A stretch of 24,275 nucleotides of DNA, taken from NCBI GenBank assembly GCA_015256455.1, contig JABZMB010000020.1:1-24275 (forward strand), in the 5' to 3' direction. Positions 1 to 6,300 of this stretch are shown one piece after another (within the stretch, counting starts at the first letter, position 1; every line of letters starts with the position of its first letter). The notes below the pieces were generated by a model. The model saw nothing but the letters and a program-made list of their open reading frames with translations. It had not been told where the DNA came from and did no database searches. A program made the translations under genes and the position numbers. Origin of the DNA: Solobacterium sp. GTDB lineage: Bacteria > Bacillota_I > Bacilli_A > Erysipelotrichales > Erysipelotrichaceae.

Positions 1-350
1 AAAAATATGACAATGTGATTACTGCAGAGTCAATTTCTGAACTAGGTGATAAACTAGGTATCAAATTAGCGATATCTGATGTACATGGCAAAACGGATGG
101 TAAATTCTATGCGATTAAAGGTGCGGCGTACGCATATTCCACAAGCGGTGGTTTAGATGTGGATACAAACTTTAATGTATTAACAGCAGATCAAAAACCA
201 ATTCCAAATGTATATGCGGTTGGAAATGATTCCATGGGTGTGTTATTTGCGTCTGGGAAAGCATGTGTTACCTATGGTGGTGCAGCACAAGGTTATGCAT
301 TAACCTCTGGACGTTTAGCGGGGTATTACGCTGCACAAAATACCAAATAA
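1..350 (+). CDS. FAD-dependent oxidoreductase, flavocytochrome c/fumarate reductase-like, C-terminal part
   Basis: The reading frame (from base 3) is open to the left edge, so only about the last 115 residues are present. The stretch SGGLDVDTNFNVL, the segment IPNVYAVGND and the C-terminal SGRLAGYYAA match the end of FAD_binding_2 flavoproteins such as flavocytochrome c, fumarate and urocanate reductases and 3-ketosteroid dehydrogenases. These proteins move hydride between FADH2 and an unsaturated organic acid or related acceptor. The usual fumarate-reductase substrate residues do not appear: the HHTMGG-type histidine is replaced by YSTSGG, and the GANRLGG-type arginine region reads TYGGAAQGY. 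The substrate is therefore probably not fumarate. A terminator follows 4 bases after the stop. Family assignment is fairly safe; substrate is unknown. Confidence 0.75.
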   Translation, partial: KYDNVITAESISELGDKLGIKLAISDVHGKTDGKFYAIKGAAYAYSTSGGLDVDTNFNVLTADQKPIPNVYAVGNDSMGVLFASGKACVTYGGAAQGYALTSGRLAGYYAAQNTK

Positions 351-353
351 ACC

Positions 354-375
354 AAAGAGCTCTCGAGCTCTTTTT
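354..375 (+). terminator. Rho-independent terminator after the FAD oxidoreductase
   Basis: A perfect 8-bp stem (AAAGAGCT / AGCTCTTT) with a CTCG loop is followed by a short T run. It closes the transcript of the oxidoreductase just before the HAD gene. Confidence 0.85.
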
Positions 376-410
376 CTATGTTAAGATAGAAGAAATAAAG
401 GAACTTTTCT

Positions 411-1226
411 ATGACACAATGTGATATCAAAGCAATTTTCTTCGATGTGGATGGTACGTTAATTTCACATCGCAAACATGCAGTACCAACTTCTACAATT
501 CATGCAATTTCACGTTTGCGTAAACAGGGGATACTGACATTTGTTGCTACAGGTAGACATCCAATTGAATTAAAAAAATTACTACCAGATAACCTAGAGT
601 TTGATGCATATCTTTGCCTCAATGGTATGTATTGTTTTAATGAAAATGAAGTCATTAGTACTAAACCAATTCCTAAAGAGGATATGAAAGGACTGCTACA
701 ATTATTAGATAAAACAGCTTTTCCATGTACATTCATTACACAGGAAGAAATGTATATGAATTACGCAAATGATTTAGTAGTAGAAGTGCAGCGTGATATT
801 AGTTCTGATGTTGCTGAAATAAAAGATATTTCAAATGTATTACAAGAAGAAATCTTACAAGTAATACCATATGGATTAGATGATACGCAGATAAATGAAG
901 TGCTAAAAAGAATGCCACATTGTAAAGCAACATCATGGCACGAGCGTGCTAGAGATATCATCGTTAAAAATGGTGGTAAAGATATCGGTATCAAAGAAAT
1001 ATTGCAGTACTACAATTTAGAACTGTCCGAGATTATGGCTTTTGGTGATGGAGATAACGATGTAAAAATGTTAGAGATTGCAGGAGTTTCTGTTGCGATG
1101 GGAAATGGAAACGCTAATGTAAAAGCTGTTGCAGATTATATAACAGATGATATTGATGAGGATGGAATTGAAAAAGCACTTTATCATTATGGTATCTTTC
1201 ATGAAACACTCATAAAAAAGGGATAA
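411..1226 (+). CDS. Cof-type HAD-superfamily sugar/nucleotide phosphatase
   Basis: This 271-residue protein has all four HAD motifs: FDVDGT with nucleophile D12 and acid/base D14, the VATGR motif near residue 47, a lysine in the KNGGKDIGIKE stretch near 190, and GDGDND at 212-217 binding Mg2+. The large insert between motifs II and III is the C2 cap of the Cof/YidA group, which hydrolyses small phosphorylated metabolites (sugar phosphates, FMN, pyridoxal phosphate) in the cytoplasm. Length is typical. AAGGAA lies about 8 bases before the start. The exact substrate cannot be read from sequence. The next gene follows after 37 bases, with a possible weak -10 (TATAAT at 1236) between them. Confidence 0.9.
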   Translation: MTQCDIKAIFFDVDGTLISHRKHAVPTSTIHAISRLRKQGILTFVATGRHPIELKKLLPDNLEFDAYLCLNGMYCFNENEVISTKPIPKEDMKGLLQLLDKTAFPCTFITQEEMYMNYANDLVVEVQRDISSDVAEIKDISNVLQEEILQVIPYGLDDTQINEVLKRMPHCKATSWHERARDIIVKNGGKDIGIKEILQYYNLELSEIMAFGDGDNDVKMLEIAGVSVAMGNGNANVKAVADYITDDIDEDGIEKALYHYGIFHETLIKKG

Positions 1227-1263
1227 TCAATACCATATAATAAGACTAGAAAGATGGTGAAGT

Positions 1264-1551
1264 ATGAAAGTAATTCTAAATGGTATTGCAATCCTGCTGA
1301 TTATATTTGTGAGTGGTTGGTTGCTGTACTATGCTAAACACAATCATGATCCAATGGGAAACCGAATTGATGCAGAAAAAACGTATATGCTTGTAGGTTG
1401 CGGGATTGGTGCTGTGATTGGTATACTATGTGGTATATATATGATTGGTTCAGTTACTTTAGGCATTGGACTAGGCATGTTAGTAGGGATGATGATTGGA
1501 ATTACAGTACCAAAGATAAAGAAGAAGGAGAAAACATGGCAGCAGAAGTAA
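1264..1551 (+). CDS. Small glycine-rich membrane protein
   Basis: This 95-residue protein has a hydrophobic N-terminal segment (about 3-24), a short polar loop containing NHDPMGNRIDAEKTY, and a long glycine-rich hydrophobic stretch (about 40-85) that could form two close-packed membrane helices. It ends in a basic tail, KIKKKEK. I recognise no family. The start has a weak ribosome site (GGTGAAG). Its 3' end overlaps the start of the tRNA-binding protein by 16 bases, so the two are probably translationally coupled. It may be a small integral membrane protein with a structural role; no function is proposed. Confidence 0.7.
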   Translation: MKVILNGIAILLIIFVSGWLLYYAKHNHDPMGNRIDAEKTYMLVGCGIGAVIGILCGIYMIGSVTLGIGLGMLVGMMIGITVPKIKKKEKTWQQK

Positions 1552-1889
1552 AAAAGGAAGTTTCATTTGATGTATTTGGACAACTAGATTTTCGTGCAGG
1601 TACAATCTTAACAGTAGAAGATGTAGAAAAATCTACAAAGTTAACGAAGTTAACAGTTGATCTTGGCGAGGATAAGCCTCGTACAATCGTATGTAGTCTT
1701 CGTGAAGTACGTGAAGATTATAAGACGGTTGAAGGAAAGCAGGCATTATTCCTAGTGAATCTTGCACCAAGAAAAATCATGGGAATTGAATCCCATGGTA
1801 TGTTAGTGACACTTGGTTACGATGATGGTATTGCGGATACATTATTATTCCCAGAGCATTCATTACCAAATGGCACAAGAGCTTCTTAA
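1536..1889 (+). CDS. tRNA-binding domain protein (CsaA / MetRS C-terminal-like)
   Basis: This 117-residue protein is almost entirely one EMAP/tRNA-binding OB fold. The segments DFRAGTILTVEDVEKSTKL, LAPRKIMGIESHGML and a C-terminal proline-containing tail follow the pattern of CsaA and of the C-terminal dimerisation domain of methionyl-tRNA synthetase. Such proteins bind tRNA or act as export-related chaperones, usually as dimers. The ATG at 1536 is chosen over an upstream in-frame ATG at 1398 because GAAGGAG lies just before it and homology begins there; the longer reading would run through the previous gene in another frame. It overlaps that gene by 16 bases. A terminator follows. The domain call is firm, the cellular role less so. 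Confidence 0.87.
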   Translation: MAAEVKKEVSFDVFGQLDFRAGTILTVEDVEKSTKLTKLTVDLGEDKPRTIVCSLREVREDYKTVEGKQALFLVNLAPRKIMGIESHGMLVTLGYDDGIADTLLFPEHSLPNGTRAS

Positions 1890-1904
1890 TCAAATAGATA
1901 GTTC

Positions 1905-1939
1905 ATACCGATGTATATCTGATATGCATCGGTATTTTT
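1905..1939 (+). terminator. Rho-independent terminator after the tRNA-binding protein
   Basis: A 9-bp stem, ATACCGATG (1905-1913) with CATCGGTAT (1927-1935), is followed by five T. The loop itself can pair partly (TATATC/GATAT). Confidence 0.88.
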
Positions 1940-1968
1940 GTGATAATTAGTAGTTATAATTGCTTTGG

Positions 1969-1996
1969 TTGTATTCAAATTAGGCTATGATATAAT
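1969..1996 (+). promoter_or_regulatory. Sigma-A-type promoter of the ABC importer operon
   Basis: TTGTAT (1969-1974), a 16-base spacer and a perfect TATAAT (1991-1996), with an extended -10 TGA at 1988-1990. The predicted start site is near 2003, leaving about 209 bases of untranslated leader before the lipoprotein gene. Confidence 0.7.
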
Positions 1997-2002
1997 TTGC
2001 TT

Positions 2003-2018
2003 GTTAGTATAGACTAAC
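2003..2018 (+). promoter_or_regulatory. Perfect inverted repeat at the predicted transcription start (operator or 5' hairpin)
   Basis: GTTAGT-ATAG-ACTAAC is a perfect 6-bp inverted repeat with a 4-base centre, beginning six bases after the -10 box, so it covers the +1 site. It could be a repressor operator (the arms recall metal-regulator sites of the DtxR/MntR type) or a hairpin at the very 5' end of the mRNA. Related half-sites occur at 12357 and 17834. Confidence 0.5.
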
Positions 2019-2211
2019 TTAGGTAATTTATCTGTATGTAATTTGCATGTTTTTCATTGTGAAAAGGATGGTGTGAACACATTAGTGGTATGTTTGTAAC
2101 ATTCGCGTTACAATTGGAAAATAGTATAGAGAATCAAGATAAATGATTCTTCTTACATAAGCAAAATTACACAGATCGTGTGATTGATATTTATTTGCAT
2201 AGGGAGAGAAT
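2019..2211 (+). promoter_or_regulatory. Long structured 5' leader of the ABC operon, no recognised riboswitch
   Basis: There is no gene in the 1890-2211 gap. It holds the preceding terminator, the promoter, the start-site palindrome and this leader. Perfect small hairpins can be drawn: TTTTC/GAAAA at 2051-2065, TTGTAAC/GTTACAA at 2094-2113 with a 6-base loop, AGAATCA/TGATTCT at 2130-2150 with a 7-base loop, and a 4-bp ACAC/GTGT stem near 2169-2181. None has a T tail. ATTTGCAT occurs near both ends (about 2041 and 2193). I saw no TPP, SAM, cobalamin or ykkC consensus. GGGAGAG before 2212 is the ribosome site. Confidence 0.45.
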
Positions 2212-3240
2212 ATGAAAAATATCGCAAAGAAATTATTTGCTACTGTCTTATCTGTAGCACTTTTGGCAGGATGTGCGCCAACAACAAAGAAAGAGTCCTC
2301 AGCACCAGCCGAAACTCCAAAGGTAGTCGAACCAGTTGATGTAAATGTAGCGGCTTTAAAGGGTCCTACATCTATGGGGATGGTTCAAATGATGAAGGAA
2401 AATGATGAAGGTAAGATTACTTCAAACAATTATAAGTTTGAAATCCTATCTGCAGTTGATGAAGTAACTCCAAAGATTGTAAAGGGTGAAGTAGATATTG
2501 CGGCTGTTCCAGCAAATCTTTCATCCGTACTTTATAACAAGATGGAAAAGAACTTACAGGTATTAGCGATTAATACATTAGGTGTTCTATATATCTGTGA
2601 AACAGGAGATTCTATCCATTCTGTAGCAGACTTAAAGGGTAAGACAATTTACGCTAGTGGTAAGGGTGCAACTCCAGAGTATGTACTTAACTACATTTTA
2701 GAAAAGAACGGACTTCAGGTTGGTACAGATGTAATGATTGAGTGGAAGAGCGAGCATGCAGAATGTGTTCAGGCTTTAGCACAAGATCCAAATGCTATAG
2801 CAATGTTACCACAACCATTTGTAACTGCAGCTTCAGCTAAGAATGATAAGATTCACTCAGCATTAGACTTAACAAAAGAATGGGACGCAATTCAAGCAAA
2901 CGAAAAGAATAAGAGTTCATTAATCACTGGTGTTGTAGTAGCTCGCAAGGACTTCGTAGAAGCACACCCAGAAGCTGTAATGGATTTCTTAGAGAAGTAT
3001 GCAGCTTCTATCAAGTATGTAAATGAAAATAACGATGAAGCAGCGAAAATGATTGAATCCTATGATATCATTGCGGCAGCAGTCGCTAAAAAAGCATTAC
3101 CATTCTGCAACATTACATATATCGATGGTAAGGATATGAAAGAAAAACTATCAGGTTACCTCAATGTATTAAATGAGCAGAATCCTAAGTCTGTCGGTGG
3201 CAGCTTACCGGAAGATGATTTCTATTATGGAGCTAACTAA
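2212..3240 (+). CDS. ABC importer substrate-binding lipoprotein (NMT1/SsuA-like)
   Basis: This 342-residue protein begins with a lipoprotein signal ending LLAGC, so C21 should be lipidated and the mature protein anchored outside the membrane. A short linker rich in T, S, K, P and E follows, then a two-lobed binding fold of the NMT1/THI5, nitrate/sulfonate/taurine group. Evidence includes VNVAALKGPTSMGMVQMM, the GEVDIAAVPANL segment and DLKGKTIYASGKGATPEYVL. Substrates of this group are small molecules such as sulfonates, pyrimidines or riboflavin precursors; the ligand here cannot be told. It is the first gene of a three-gene operon and its 3' end overlaps the permease start by 14 bases. Frequent AAG lysine codons suggest high expression. 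Confidence 0.9.
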   Translation: MKNIAKKLFATVLSVALLAGCAPTTKKESSAPAETPKVVEPVDVNVAALKGPTSMGMVQMMKENDEGKITSNNYKFEILSAVDEVTPKIVKGEVDIAAVPANLSSVLYNKMEKNLQVLAINTLGVLYICETGDSIHSVADLKGKTIYASGKGATPEYVLNYILEKNGLQVGTDVMIEWKSEHAECVQALAQDPNAIAMLPQPFVTAASAKNDKIHSALDLTKEWDAIQANEKNKSSLITGVVVARKDFVEAHPEAVMDFLEKYAASIKYVNENNDEAAKMIESYDIIAAAVAKKALPFCNITYIDGKDMKEKLSGYLNVLNEQNPKSVGGSLPEDDFYYGAN

Positions 3241-3985
3241 ATCAAAGATTAAAATTTGGACAATACTGTTTTGGCTACTCGTATGGCAAGCCGTCAGTAT
3301 GATATTAAATCAGGAGATACTACTGGTATCTCCTTTTACCGTTGTTCTTCGATTGATGGAATTACTAAAGACAGTAGATTTCTATCAATCGATTTTGCGT
3401 TCCTTATTGAATATTAGTTTTGGCTTTCTCATTGCGATGGTCGTAGGGATTTTAATGGCTGTATTTGCCGCAAAGCATAACTGGTTTAAACAATTGCTAG
3501 CACCACTTATCTTTACAGTTAAATCGATTCCTGTCGCGTCATTTATTATCCTTGTGTTGATTTGGGTACGTTCTGCACAATTATCTATTGTGATTTCTTT
3601 CTTAATGGTCTTTCCAATTTTCTATGAGAATGTACGAAAGGGTATTGAGATGTGTGATCAACAATTATTAGAGATGGCTGATGTGTTCGAACTATCTAGT
3701 TTTACACGTATTCGATATATCTATATATCTAGTATTCTTCCATACTTTCAGAGTGCATGTTCATTGGCCTTAGGTCTTGCATGGAAATCTGGAATTGCGG
3801 CAGAAGTCATTGGTCTACCAAAATTTTCAATTGGAGAACATTTACAACAAGCCAAAGTATATTTTGATACAGCGGACTTATTCGCGTGGACATTGGTGAT
3901 TATTCTCTTAAGTACAGTATTAGAAAAACTGGTGATGGCTTTGATACGTATGATTATCAAATACATAGAAACGGAGTGTCTATAA
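3227..3985 (+). CDS. ABC importer permease (BPD_transp_1, SsuC/ThiX-like)
   Basis: This 252-residue integral membrane protein has about six helices. It carries the cytoplasmic coupling loop of binding-protein-dependent permeases (EMADVFELSSFTRIRYIYI followed by SSILP), in which the usual glycine is not conserved. The KSIPVASFI stretch is typical of SsuC/TauC-type permeases. An in-frame ATG at 3173 would lie deep inside the lipoprotein gene; the ATG at 3227 is preferred because the first helix follows naturally (MELTKSKIKIW) and the overlap is then only 14 bases. GGAAG lies upstream. Its stop overlaps the ATPase start (TAATG). It forms the channel for the lipoprotein's ligand. Confidence 0.9.
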   Translation: MELTKSKIKIWTILFWLLVWQAVSMILNQEILLVSPFTVVLRLMELLKTVDFYQSILRSLLNISFGFLIAMVVGILMAVFAAKHNWFKQLLAPLIFTVKSIPVASFIILVLIWVRSAQLSIVISFLMVFPIFYENVRKGIEMCDQQLLEMADVFELSSFTRIRYIYISSILPYFQSACSLALGLAWKSGIAAEVIGLPKFSIGEHLQQAKVYFDTADLFAWTLVIILLSTVLEKLVMALIRMIIKYIETECL

Positions 3986-4569
3986 TGGATACAATTCAAT
4001 TACATGATATTTCTAAAACATTTGATGAACATCCAGTTTTTGTAGGTTGGAATCATAACTTTGAAACTGGTATGGTACATGTACTCAAAGGCCAATCTGG
4101 TTGTGGAAAGACAACATTGTTAAGAATGTTGATGGGATTAGAAACACCTGATTCTGGAACCATGACATCACTACAAAACTATCGTAAAGCAGCTGTATTT
4201 CAAGAAGATAGACTCTGTGAAAATTTGAGTGCCATGCAGAATGTTTTGATGGTCGTTCATAATCATTCTAAGAATGATTTATTAGATCAGTTAAAAGAAG
4301 ATTTTAAGCAAGTAGGCCTTGATGATATCTACCAAAAGGTATCCACATTATCTGGTGGTATGAAGCGTAGAGTCGCAATTCTACGTGCAATGTACGCAGA
4401 TGCAGATATCATATTCTTTGATGAACCTCTCAAAGGATTAGATGATACGACGAAAGAAAAAGTCATGCTGTTCATCAAGGAACGAATCAAAGGTAAGACA
4501 GTATTCTGGGTAACACATGACGCAGATGAATATACTATTTTTGATAAATATCAGCTACATGAATTATAA
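3985..4569 (+). CDS. ABC importer ATPase (SsuB/ThiZ-like), short form
   Basis: This 194-residue ATPase has Walker A GQSGCGKT (36-43), Q-loop VFQED (Q73), signature LSGGM (122-126), Walker B DIIFFDE (141-147) with the catalytic glutamate, D-loop GLDD and H-loop H178. All catalytic parts are present, but it is shorter than the usual 240 or so residues because the tail after the H-loop is trimmed. The start at 3985 shares bases with the permease stop (TAATG) and has GGAG upstream; an ATG at 3886 is in frame but inside the permease. It powers import by the two preceding products. The terminator stem begins within its last codons. Confidence 0.93.
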   Translation: MDTIQLHDISKTFDEHPVFVGWNHNFETGMVHVLKGQSGCGKTTLLRMLMGLETPDSGTMTSLQNYRKAAVFQEDRLCENLSAMQNVLMVVHNHSKNDLLDQLKEDFKQVGLDDIYQKVSTLSGGMKRRVAILRAMYADADIIFFDEPLKGLDDTTKEKVMLFIKERIKGKTVFWVTHDADEYTIFDKYQLHEL

Positions 4570-4584
4570 TGAATGTAGCTTTTT
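4553..4584 (+). terminator. Rho-independent terminator overlapping the end of the ATPase gene
   Basis: AGCTACAT (4553-4560) pairs with ATGTAGCT (4573-4580), followed by T. The left arm lies inside the coding region. No clear promoter was seen before the next gene at 4603, so termination may be partial, with read-through supplying downstream genes. Confidence 0.65.
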
Positions 4585-4602
4585 ATATGAGGGATAAAAA
4601 AC

Positions 4603-4914
4603 ATGTTTAATCAGAAACTGATTTATCTAAAGGTATATGCAAATAATTGTAAAGATGCATTGCTATTTCAAAGTGAAGATATATCTATAAAACCAAAAGA
4701 TATTGTGATGATTTCTTTGCATGGAAATGAAGTACCTGCAATGGTTGTACAAGTTTTTCGTAAGATAAAGAAAACTAATATTAAGCCAGAGTTTATCTTA
4801 CGCAAAGCAGGTTTCTTTGAAAAAAATAAATTATCCAAGGATGTTCGCAATCGAGTGAAGAACGAAGAATTTGCCTGGATTGATGAGATTGAACATTGGA
4901 ATGCGATGGATTAG
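4603..4914 (+). CDS. Hypothetical protein, 103 residues
   Basis: I do not recognise this protein. It is predicted soluble: an N-terminal beta-rich half (KLIYLKVYANNCKDALLFQ, then DIVMISLHGNEVPAMVVQVF) and a basic, helical C-terminal half. The first half loosely recalls the N-terminal 3'-DNA-end-binding domain of PriA, where a short strand set ends in a phrase about access and valine-rich strands, but this is a weak guess. GAGGGA lies about 8 bases before the ATG. It sits between the ABC operon terminator and the M20 hydrolase, 12 bases from the latter, so it is probably co-transcribed with the hydrolase. Confidence 0.65.
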   Translation: MFNQKLIYLKVYANNCKDALLFQSEDISIKPKDIVMISLHGNEVPAMVVQVFRKIKKTNIKPEFILRKAGFFEKNKLSKDVRNRVKNEEFAWIDEIEHWNAMD

Positions 4915-4926
4915 GAATGAGATTAT

Positions 4927-6192
4927 ATGAAGCCAGAGATTAATAAAATGATTGATGCACAACAAGATGAGATGATTGCATTCGGCAAAGAGTTGTTTAT
5001 ACATCCAGAACTTGGTTATAAAGAATTTGAAACAAAGAAGCTTGTTCAAGAAGAACTTGAAAAGTACGGTATTAACGTGGAGACAGAATACTTTGAGACA
5101 GGATTCCAAGTTAGTATCGGACATGGAAAACCTCATATCGGGTTGATTGCGGAATTGGATGCGATTCCTGTAGAAGGACATCCATGCTCAAATCCAAAGG
5201 ACAATGCAGCACATGCATGCGGACATAGTACACAAGTTGCGATTATGGTAAATGCAATCATTGCATTAAAGAAGTCAGGTTTATTAGAACAGAAAGGTAA
5301 AGTTACACTGTTCTTTACACCGGGTGAGGAATATACGGATTTAGATTATCGTCGTAAACTTATCCAAGAAGGAAAGATTCAATTCATTGGTGGAAAGATG
5401 AACATGCTAGAAGCAGGTGTATTTGGAGATTGTGACTGTATCATTCACTTACATGCGATGGGCTCTGAATATGCATATGGTTATGGCTCCTCTCTAGCAG
5501 GTTTTAAGTACAAGAAGATTATCTTCAAAGGGAAAGCATCACATGCAGGAGTACTTCCACATTTAGGTATCAATGCACTCAATGAATTTACACTATTCAA
5601 TACAGCTTTAGGAATGTTGCGTGAGACCTTTGAGGAAAAGGATATGGTACGTGTACATGGGATTCTTACAAAAGGTGGAGACACAATAAATAGTGTACCT
5701 TCAGAAGTAATCTATGAATGTTATATTCGTACTTTAAACCAAGATAAGTTATTGGAAATTGATCACCAGATTACATCGATGGCACAACACTGCGCTGCTG
5801 CACTAGGTGGTACGGTGGAATTTGCGGATATGATAGGATATCTACCATTTACACCAAACCCAGTACTCAGCGAAGTTGCACATCAGAATATTTTGGATTA
5901 CACAACAGAAGATAAAATTATTGCAAATGAAAGAAGTATTGCCGGTGGAGATGTAGGTGATGTGTCTTGTTTCTATCCGATGATTCAATTTGGATACAAT
6001 GGTTTTAGCGGTGCAATCCATGGAGTTGATTTCAAAATCAAGGATACATACAAAGCATTTGTAGAGCCAGCAAAAATTGTATGTGGATGTATTGTTGATT
6101 TATTAGAGAAACCAGCATTAATCGAACAAATCAAAGCTTCTCATCACAGTATGGATAAAGAAGTATATAAATCATATTTACAAGGAAAATAA
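4927..6192 (+). CDS. M20-family metal-dependent amidohydrolase (AbgB/HipO-like)
   Basis: This 421-residue zinc or manganese hydrolase removes acyl or amide groups from small amides. It shows the M20 layout: IHPELGYKEFET near 25, AELDAIPV with D78, HACGHS with C98 and H100, GEEY with E134/E135, HLHAMG with H174/H176, a dimerisation domain from about 190 to 300 beginning FKGKASHAG, and the final metal histidine in IHGVDF. The CGHS-type ligand set places it with the aminoacylase/p-aminobenzoyl-glutamate hydrolase branch, not with the carbamoylase branch that includes YlmB. It follows the 103-residue protein by 12 bases (AGGAATGAG ribosome site). It may process whatever the ABC importer brings in; the substrate is unknown. 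Confidence 0.9.
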   Translation: MKPEINKMIDAQQDEMIAFGKELFIHPELGYKEFETKKLVQEELEKYGINVETEYFETGFQVSIGHGKPHIGLIAELDAIPVEGHPCSNPKDNAAHACGHSTQVAIMVNAIIALKKSGLLEQKGKVTLFFTPGEEYTDLDYRRKLIQEGKIQFIGGKMNMLEAGVFGDCDCIIHLHAMGSEYAYGYGSSLAGFKYKKIIFKGKASHAGVLPHLGINALNEFTLFNTALGMLRETFEEKDMVRVHGILTKGGDTINSVPSEVIYECYIRTLNQDKLLEIDHQITSMAQHCAAALGGTVEFADMIGYLPFTPNPVLSEVAHQNILDYTTEDKIIANERSIAGGDVGDVSCFYPMIQFGYNGFSGAIHGVDFKIKDTYKAFVEPAKIVCGCIVDLLEKPALIEQIKASHHSMDKEVYKSYLQGK

Positions 6193-6198
6193 ATTGAA

Positions 6199-6233
6199 GA
6201 AGAACTGCTATCAAAAAGATAGCAATTCTTTTT
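6199..6233 (+). terminator. Rho-independent terminator after the amidohydrolase
   Basis: TGCTATC (6206-6212) pairs with GATAGCA (6218-6224); beyond one mismatch the stem continues AGAA/TTCT and runs into TTTTT. Confidence 0.85.
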
Positions 6234-6242
6234 AAATTTTAT

Positions 6243-6270
6243 TTGACTATCGGTCAAAAATAGATATGAT
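6243..6270 (+). promoter_or_regulatory. Promoter with a TetR-like inverted repeat over the -35
   Basis: TTGACT (6243-6248), a 16-base spacer and TATGAT (6265-6270). The -35 is the left arm of an inverted repeat TTGAC-TATCG-GTCAA (6243-6257), a layout common for TetR-family operators. No TetR gene is present in the window, so the repressor, if any, is elsewhere. Confidence 0.55.
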
Positions 6271-6300
6271 TAAATTGTAAGTGATAAAGGGGGGACTCAA

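Noticed and set aside
2019..2211. TPP, SAM, cobalamin or ykkC/guanidine riboswitch before the ABC importer
   Set aside because: The consensus cores of these classes (for TPP the CTGAGA and ACCTGATCTGG elements) are not seen; only unclassified hairpins are present.
4927..6192. YlmB (thiamine salvage deformylase)
   Set aside because: The metal-site set HACGHS and GEEY with the IHPELGYKEF start is of the AbgB/HipO branch, not the carbamoylase-like branch of YlmB, and no TPP switch is present.
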